Positions 5,670-8,600 of a stretch of DNA of 8,600 nucleotides are shown here, piece by piece. Every line of letters starts with the position of its first letter. Position 1 is the stretch's first letter. Under the pieces are notes generated by a model. The model was not told where the DNA came from. It did not search any database and was given only the letters and a program-made list of their open reading frames with translations. The stretch spans positions 1 through 8,600 of the forward strand of contig JACMPS010000208.1 of assembly GCA_014377395.1 (NCBI GenBank), read 5' to 3'. The stretch comes from Chthonomonadaceae bacterium (GTDB lineage Bacteria > Armatimonadota > Chthonomonadetes > Chthonomonadales > Chthonomonadaceae). The position numbers and the translations under genes are program-made.

Positions 5670-7472
5670 CTAAACTCCCACCAACTTCTCGAACTCGGTG
5701 ATTTGTTCACGGATAATGTCGAGACTCGCTCTCCAGAATTCTATCGAAGTCGTGTCTAATCCAAACTCCGCCCCCAGTGTTTTCGCGTCCGCCATGCCTG
5801 TTGAGGAGAGCAGGTCGTCGTACTTTGTCTTGAACGTTTCCGGGTTTTGACGGTATTGAGCATAAAGTCCCGTCGCAAAAAGCAACCCGAATGTATAGGG
5901 ATAATTGTAAAACAGGGGGCCATAATAATGCCCCTTTACGGCCCACATAAAGGGGTGCAACTCTTGCAGGTCTTCGCCGTAGGTGTCGCGCTGTGCCTGC
6001 GTCATCAGGTCGGAAAACTCCTGCTCGGTCAGATCGCGTTCGCCCCGTTTCTCGAACACCCTCTGCTCAAACAGAAATCGGGAATGGATGTCCACGACAA
6101 TGGCGAGGTTTCTCTCCAGCGCGGTGTCCAGCAGAGCAAGACGCTCGGTGGGGGTTGCGGTTTCTAAGGCTCCGTCAAAGGCAATCGTTTCGCAGAAAAT
6201 GGAGGCGGTTTCCGCTAAAGTCATCGGGGTGGAACGCTGAAACGGAGTGCGTTTCTCCAGACAGAGGTTGTGGTAGGCATGACCGAGTTCGTGTGCCAGC
6301 GTCGAAATGCTCCCGAATGAGCCATTGTAATTCATAAAGACGCGGGAGACGCCGGGAGTTAGCCCCGTGCAGTAAGCTCCTCCGGTTTTCCCGACGTGTG
6401 GCTCGGCGTCAATCCAATTTTCGGAGAAGGAACGCTCGGCAAACGCGCTCAACTTTTCGCTGTACCGCCCGAAGTTCGTCCGAATAAACGCTTTTGCCTC
6501 GTCCCACGAGTAGTTTTTGGTCGCTTCACCGACAGGGGCGACAAGATCGTACCACGCCATGTTTTCCACTTTAAGTGCTTTTGCTTTCGCTTTCATATAG
6601 CGTCGAAAATCAGGAAACGACTCCACGCAAGCGGTTTGCATCGCCTTGAGGGTATCGGCGTCAATTGAGTTGGACACGAGGGTCGGCTCAACATCCCCCG
6701 CATAATCTCGCTTGCGCCGCAGGGCGGTTTGATAGCCTTTGACCCCGTTCAATGCGGCGGCAAGCGGTAGGGAAACCGTTTTCCACGCCGCAATTTCGGC
6801 ATCATAAGCGGCTTTCCGGGTGACTCGGTCTGGATCGGAAGCGAGCGAACGTATACTGCTCATCGGCAGGGTTTTCTTTTCCCCTTCGATCTCAACTTCC
6901 ACACTCAACAGGGCGGTCAGATTGCTGTGCAGTTTCGCCCACGCGGTAATCGAGGTCGGTGCTAGATCGGAGGCAATCGCTTCCTCCGCTTCGCTCATCT
7001 GGTGCTTTTCCTGATAGGCGGCACGTCGAATACTGAAGGCGTGAACCTTTGCAATTTCGGAACTTGCGATCAGGGCTTCCGTGTCGCTCGAACCCACCCA
7101 TGCCACATAGCGTGTGCTGAGTTTGCTGAGGGGAACCGTCGCCGCATCCAGTCGTGATTCTTCGGCTTGTGCCTCGGCGTCTGCGGCATTGGTAGAGGTG
7201 TGGCACCCGATATACGCCCCCAATTTGCGGAGGTTTTCGTAGAGGCTTCCCATTTTCGCGAGAACCGCCTCATAAGTGGAAACGAATTCCGGGGTGACTT
7301 CGGGCGTTTCGCGGCGTCGAATGTTGTGCGTATCGAACATTTCGCCGAGTGATTTGATCTCGGAAATGGTCTCATCGAACGTGGCCTTGTATTCGGGTGA
7401 TTGCAACGACGGAAAGATTGGGGTCAGGTCCCAGTGGGGAAGGCTTAAAACGGGGGTTGCGTTTTCGCTCAT
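5670..7472 (-). CDS. M3-family zinc oligoendopeptidase (PepF-like)
   Basis: This is a cytoplasmic zinc metallopeptidase expected to cut short peptides, as in oligoendopeptidase F (M3B). The 600-aa length fits the family. The N-terminus LPHWDLTPIFPSLQSPE (11-27) matches the usual W-DL-x-x-I/LFPS opening of the family. The long helical region (about 60-380) forms the substrate channel. The active site is LAHELGHAYH (392-401), with H394 and H398 as zinc ligands and E395 as catalytic base. E421 in TLAETASIFCE is the likely third ligand. Downstream, GHYYGPLFYNYPYTFG (514-529) is the conserved M3 motif carrying the substrate-contacting His/Tyr residues. There is no signal peptide. The start ATG at 7472-7470 has only a weak purine-rich stretch upstream (AGAGAAGAG). 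It is convergent with the chemotaxis operon and has no co-directional neighbour in the window, so it is probably monocistronic. pepF is the nearest symbol, but orthology is not proven. Confidence 0.94.
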   Translation of the reverse strand: MSENATPVLSLPHWDLTPIFPSLQSPEYKATFDETISEIKSLGEMFDTHNIRRRETPEVTPEFVSTYEAVLAKMGSLYENLRKLGAYIGCHTSTNAADAEAQAEESRLDAATVPLSKLSTRYVAWVGSSDTEALIASSEIAKVHAFSIRRAAYQEKHQMSEAEEAIASDLAPTSITAWAKLHSNLTALLSVEVEIEGEKKTLPMSSIRSLASDPDRVTRKAAYDAEIAAWKTVSLPLAAALNGVKGYQTALRRKRDYAGDVEPTLVSNSIDADTLKAMQTACVESFPDFRRYMKAKAKALKVENMAWYDLVAPVGEATKNYSWDEAKAFIRTNFGRYSEKLSAFAERSFSENWIDAEPHVGKTGGAYCTGLTPGVSRVFMNYNGSFGSISTLAHELGHAYHNLCLEKRTPFQRSTPMTLAETASIFCETIAFDGALETATPTERLALLDTALERNLAIVVDIHSRFLFEQRVFEKRGERDLTEQEFSDLMTQAQRDTYGEDLQELHPFMWAVKGHYYGPLFYNYPYTFGLLFATGLYAQYRQNPETFKTKYDDLLSSTGMADAKTLGAEFGLDTTSIEFWRASLDIIREQITEFEKLVGV

Positions 7473-7509
7473 TGTCAGGGTATCTCTTCTCTTTTTGGTT
7501 CAGGGTCTT

Positions 7510-7558
7510 ATTTTCAGGCTACGTTTAGAATACCCGCAAAAAGGGGCGGACTGAAAAT
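7510..7558. repeat. 8-bp inverted repeat in the peptidase 5' leader
   Basis: ATTTTCAG (7510-7517) and CTGAAAAT (7551-7558) are perfect reverse complements 41 nt apart start to start, about four helical turns. They lie 38-86 nt upstream of the peptidase start codon. The pair could be a split operator or a long-loop RNA stem, and chance remains possible for 8 bp in A+T-rich sequence. Confidence 0.35.
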
Positions 7559-7741
7559 TCCGTGCGCCCTTGAAACGCGACTATTAATTTCGGTACACAA
7601 ATTGAAATCCGCGTCTCATTGACGTCCGTTTTTGCTGCACAAAAAGCGTTTTTCATATGTACTCGCGATAATTTAAGCATCAGTGCTGGAACACGTAAAA
7701 ACTGCAATAATGATCAACTACATTAACGCCACTTTGTAGAA

Positions 7742-7770
7742 ATAACTGTAGTTTAGCGAAAATGTAGAAT
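7742..7770 (+). promoter_or_regulatory. Possible sigma-70-type promoter for the transposase
   Basis: TAGAAT (7765-7770) matches five of six positions of the -10 consensus. With 17-nt spacing the -35 candidate is ATAACT (7742-7747), a poor match. The predicted start near 7776-7778 would fall inside the left arm of the inverted repeat at 7772-7784, leaving a leader of about 48 nt before the transposase ATG. Confidence 0.3.
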
Positions 7771-7771
7771 G

Positions 7772-7845
7772 GGGAGACGCTTTTCGTATGATCAGATAAC
7801 TTCTCGGCAAAAGAGGTGTCTGACATGACCCAAAAAGCGTCTCCC
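7772..7845 (+). promoter_or_regulatory. Inverted repeat bracketing the transposase start (fold-back)
   Basis: GGGAGACGCTTTT (7772-7784) is the exact reverse complement of 7833-7845, giving a 13-bp stem around a 48-nt loop. The loop contains the ribosome binding site AGAGGTG (about 7812-7818) and ATG 7825, and the right arm covers codons 4-7. Such a structure in long read-through transcripts would hinder initiation, like the fold-back controls known for IS10 and IS50. That function is inferred; the inverted repeat itself is plain in the sequence. Confidence 0.6.
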
Positions 7846-8600
7846 GATTGGAGTGTTCTCCTTGCGCCCTTCCAATCCCTGTTTTCCAAACCCGGTTTTC
7901 GCTACTTTTGTGCCTTCGTGCGTGTTTTCGCCCACCTCGACGGCAGGTTGTGGGTTTCGAGTGTGGTGTTATCGCGCTTGCTTAACCGCCACTGGACGAA
8001 CTTTTATCGCTTTCTACGCTCACCAACGTGGGACACAGCGGCGGTATCGCGGCAGGTTTTCGCCCTCTGTGTGCCCGTGTGCAAAGACGAGGGCGGGCGT
8101 GTTTTCGTCGCGATTGACGATACCGTCTGCCGAAAGCACGGTCAGCATTTCGAGAGTGCAGGCGTTCACTATGACCCGATGAACCGCGACCAACCACATC
8201 ACTTGTCGCACGGGCATTGCTGGATCGCTCTGGCGGGACTGGCACAACAAACAGGACAGAAAGCCGTTGCGCTGTTCCTCTCCTGTGCCCTCTATGTGCC
8301 CAAAGCCGCCTGTCGCAAAGACGGGACTTACAAGGGCAAACTCGCCCTTGCCGCCCAACTCGTCGGAGCGTTGCCTGACCCTCCTGTTTTGGTAGCGGTT
8401 GCCGATGGCGCGTACGCCAAAGCCCCGTTCTCGAAAGCCTTGCAAGAGAGCGGACGCTTTCTGCTCTCGCGGTTACGCCGGGACGCGGTGTTTTATGATC
8501 CGCCGCCCCAGAGGAAACCGGGGCAAAAGGGAGCCCCGCGTAAGTTCGGCGAAAAGCACAAAGCCTCGCTTTGGGCGGCGTCCCCCGACGACTGGAGGAC
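7825..8600 (+). CDS. IS701-family DDE transposase, N-terminal part
   Basis: The frame runs open from ATG 7825 to the end of the window, giving 258 complete residues; the C-terminus is missing. AGAGGTG at about 7812-7818 is a good ribosome binding site. The N-terminus is helical with W/F-rich positions (VSSVVLSRLLNRHWTNFYRFLRS type, 44-66), as in DNA-binding regions of the family. The RNase-H core begins at VFVAIDDTVCRKHG (93-106) with D98/D99, the DDT-x-x-x-K signature of DDE_5/IS701 transposases. The second acidic residue is probably D194 in VAVADGAYAK. The basic GQKGAPRKFG (233-242) also suits the family. The catalytic Glu should lie beyond the window. No frameshift is seen, so the gene may be intact. 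Its G+C content looks higher than that of the adjacent intergenic DNA, consistent with a mobile origin. Confidence 0.88.
   Translation, partial: MTQKASPDWSVLLAPFQSLFSKPGFRYFCAFVRVFAHLDGRLWVSSVVLSRLLNRHWTNFYRFLRSPTWDTAAVSRQVFALCVPVCKDEGGRVFVAIDDTVCRKHGQHFESAGVHYDPMNRDQPHHLSHGHCWIALAGLAQQTGQKAVALFLSCALYVPKAACRKDGTYKGKLALAAQLVGALPDPPVLVAVADGAYAKAPFSKALQESGRFLLSRLRRDAVFYDPPPQRKPGQKGAPRKFGEKHKASLWAASPDDWR

Larger units (their letters stand above)
7473..7824. other. 352-nt divergent intergenic region: peptidase leader and IS left flank
   Basis: This region separates the divergent peptidase and transposase genes. It must hold the peptidase promoter (minus strand), which I could not pin down; a TATTCT-like box lies near 7525-7530 on the minus strand, without a good -35. 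It also holds the left end of the insertion sequence. The middle part (about 7560-7730) is A+T-richer than the neighbouring genes. No credible small gene is visible. Confidence 0.6.
7745..8600 (+). mobile_element. Insertion sequence, IS701-like, left part only
   Basis: The transposase gene and its upstream control region mark an insertion sequence whose right end lies beyond the window. The left boundary is not proven, because the right terminal repeat is not visible for comparison. A plausible left end is near 7745, at CTGTAGTTTAGCG; TGTAG recurs at 7735, 7747 and 7763. No target-site duplication can be checked. The element stands beside the peptidase gene without disrupting a gene visible here. 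Confidence 0.6.

Noticed and set aside
7640..7840. 10-nt direct repeat CAAAAAGCGT at 7640-7649 and 7831-7840
   Set aside because: Short and A-rich, and the second copy is inside the transposase gene; probably chance rather than an attachment site or target duplication.
8020..8445. 141-codon minus-strand open frame
   Set aside because: It is antisense to the transposase, whose plus-strand frame has the DDT catalytic motif and a ribosome binding site.
1..8600. CRISPR arrays, tRNA, rRNA or riboswitches
   Set aside because: No regularly spaced repeats, no tRNA cloverleaf with a CCA-type end and no rRNA-like sequence were seen on either strand.

Overview
The window is bacterial: densely packed genes, short intergenic gaps, Shine-Dalgarno sites, an intrinsic terminator, and base composition of roughly half G+C. 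The phylum cannot be fixed from the sequence. The chemotaxis proteins have a Thermotoga/Bacillus-like CheA layout, and the dispersed hairpin repeats with an IS701-type transposase would suit a free-living, possibly motile or surface-living bacterium (Armatimonadota-, Chloroflexota- or Cyanobacteria-like lineages come to mind, as a guess only).

Layout from left to right. (1) 1-791: the 3' end of an AAA/ABC-type ATPase gene, overlapping by 4 nt a small gene for a protein with a clear PD-(D/E)XK nuclease signature. A strong intrinsic terminator (821-863) closes this unit. (2) 987-5057: a same-strand operon of cheW, cheA and an HDOD-domain gene. CheA is unusually long (883 aa) because its P2 response-regulator-docking domain is duplicated in tandem. 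cheA and the HDOD gene overlap by 11 nt. No receptor, cheY, cheB or cheR lies in the window, so the signalling partners are encoded elsewhere. (3) 5058-5669: a 612-nt gene-free stretch between convergent units, holding several hairpins, including a perfect 18-bp inverted repeat, that look like a mosaic of dispersed palindromic repeats. (4) 7472-5670, minus strand: a complete M3-family zinc oligoendopeptidase (PepF-like). (5) 7473-8600: a leader/intergenic segment, then the 5' part of an insertion sequence with an IS701/DDE_5-type transposase running off the right edge. A 13-bp inverted repeat brackets the transposase start and could form a translation-blocking fold-back.

How the genes work together: the ATPase and nuclease-like protein are probably one two-component machine, plausibly anti-phage or DNA-processing. 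CheW and CheA form the core of a chemosensory array, and the HDOD protein is probably an output or regulatory partner of that pathway. PepF and the insertion sequence have no evident functional link to the rest. The items most worth a second look are the ATPase/nuclease pair, the tandem-P2 CheA, and the transposase fold-back.
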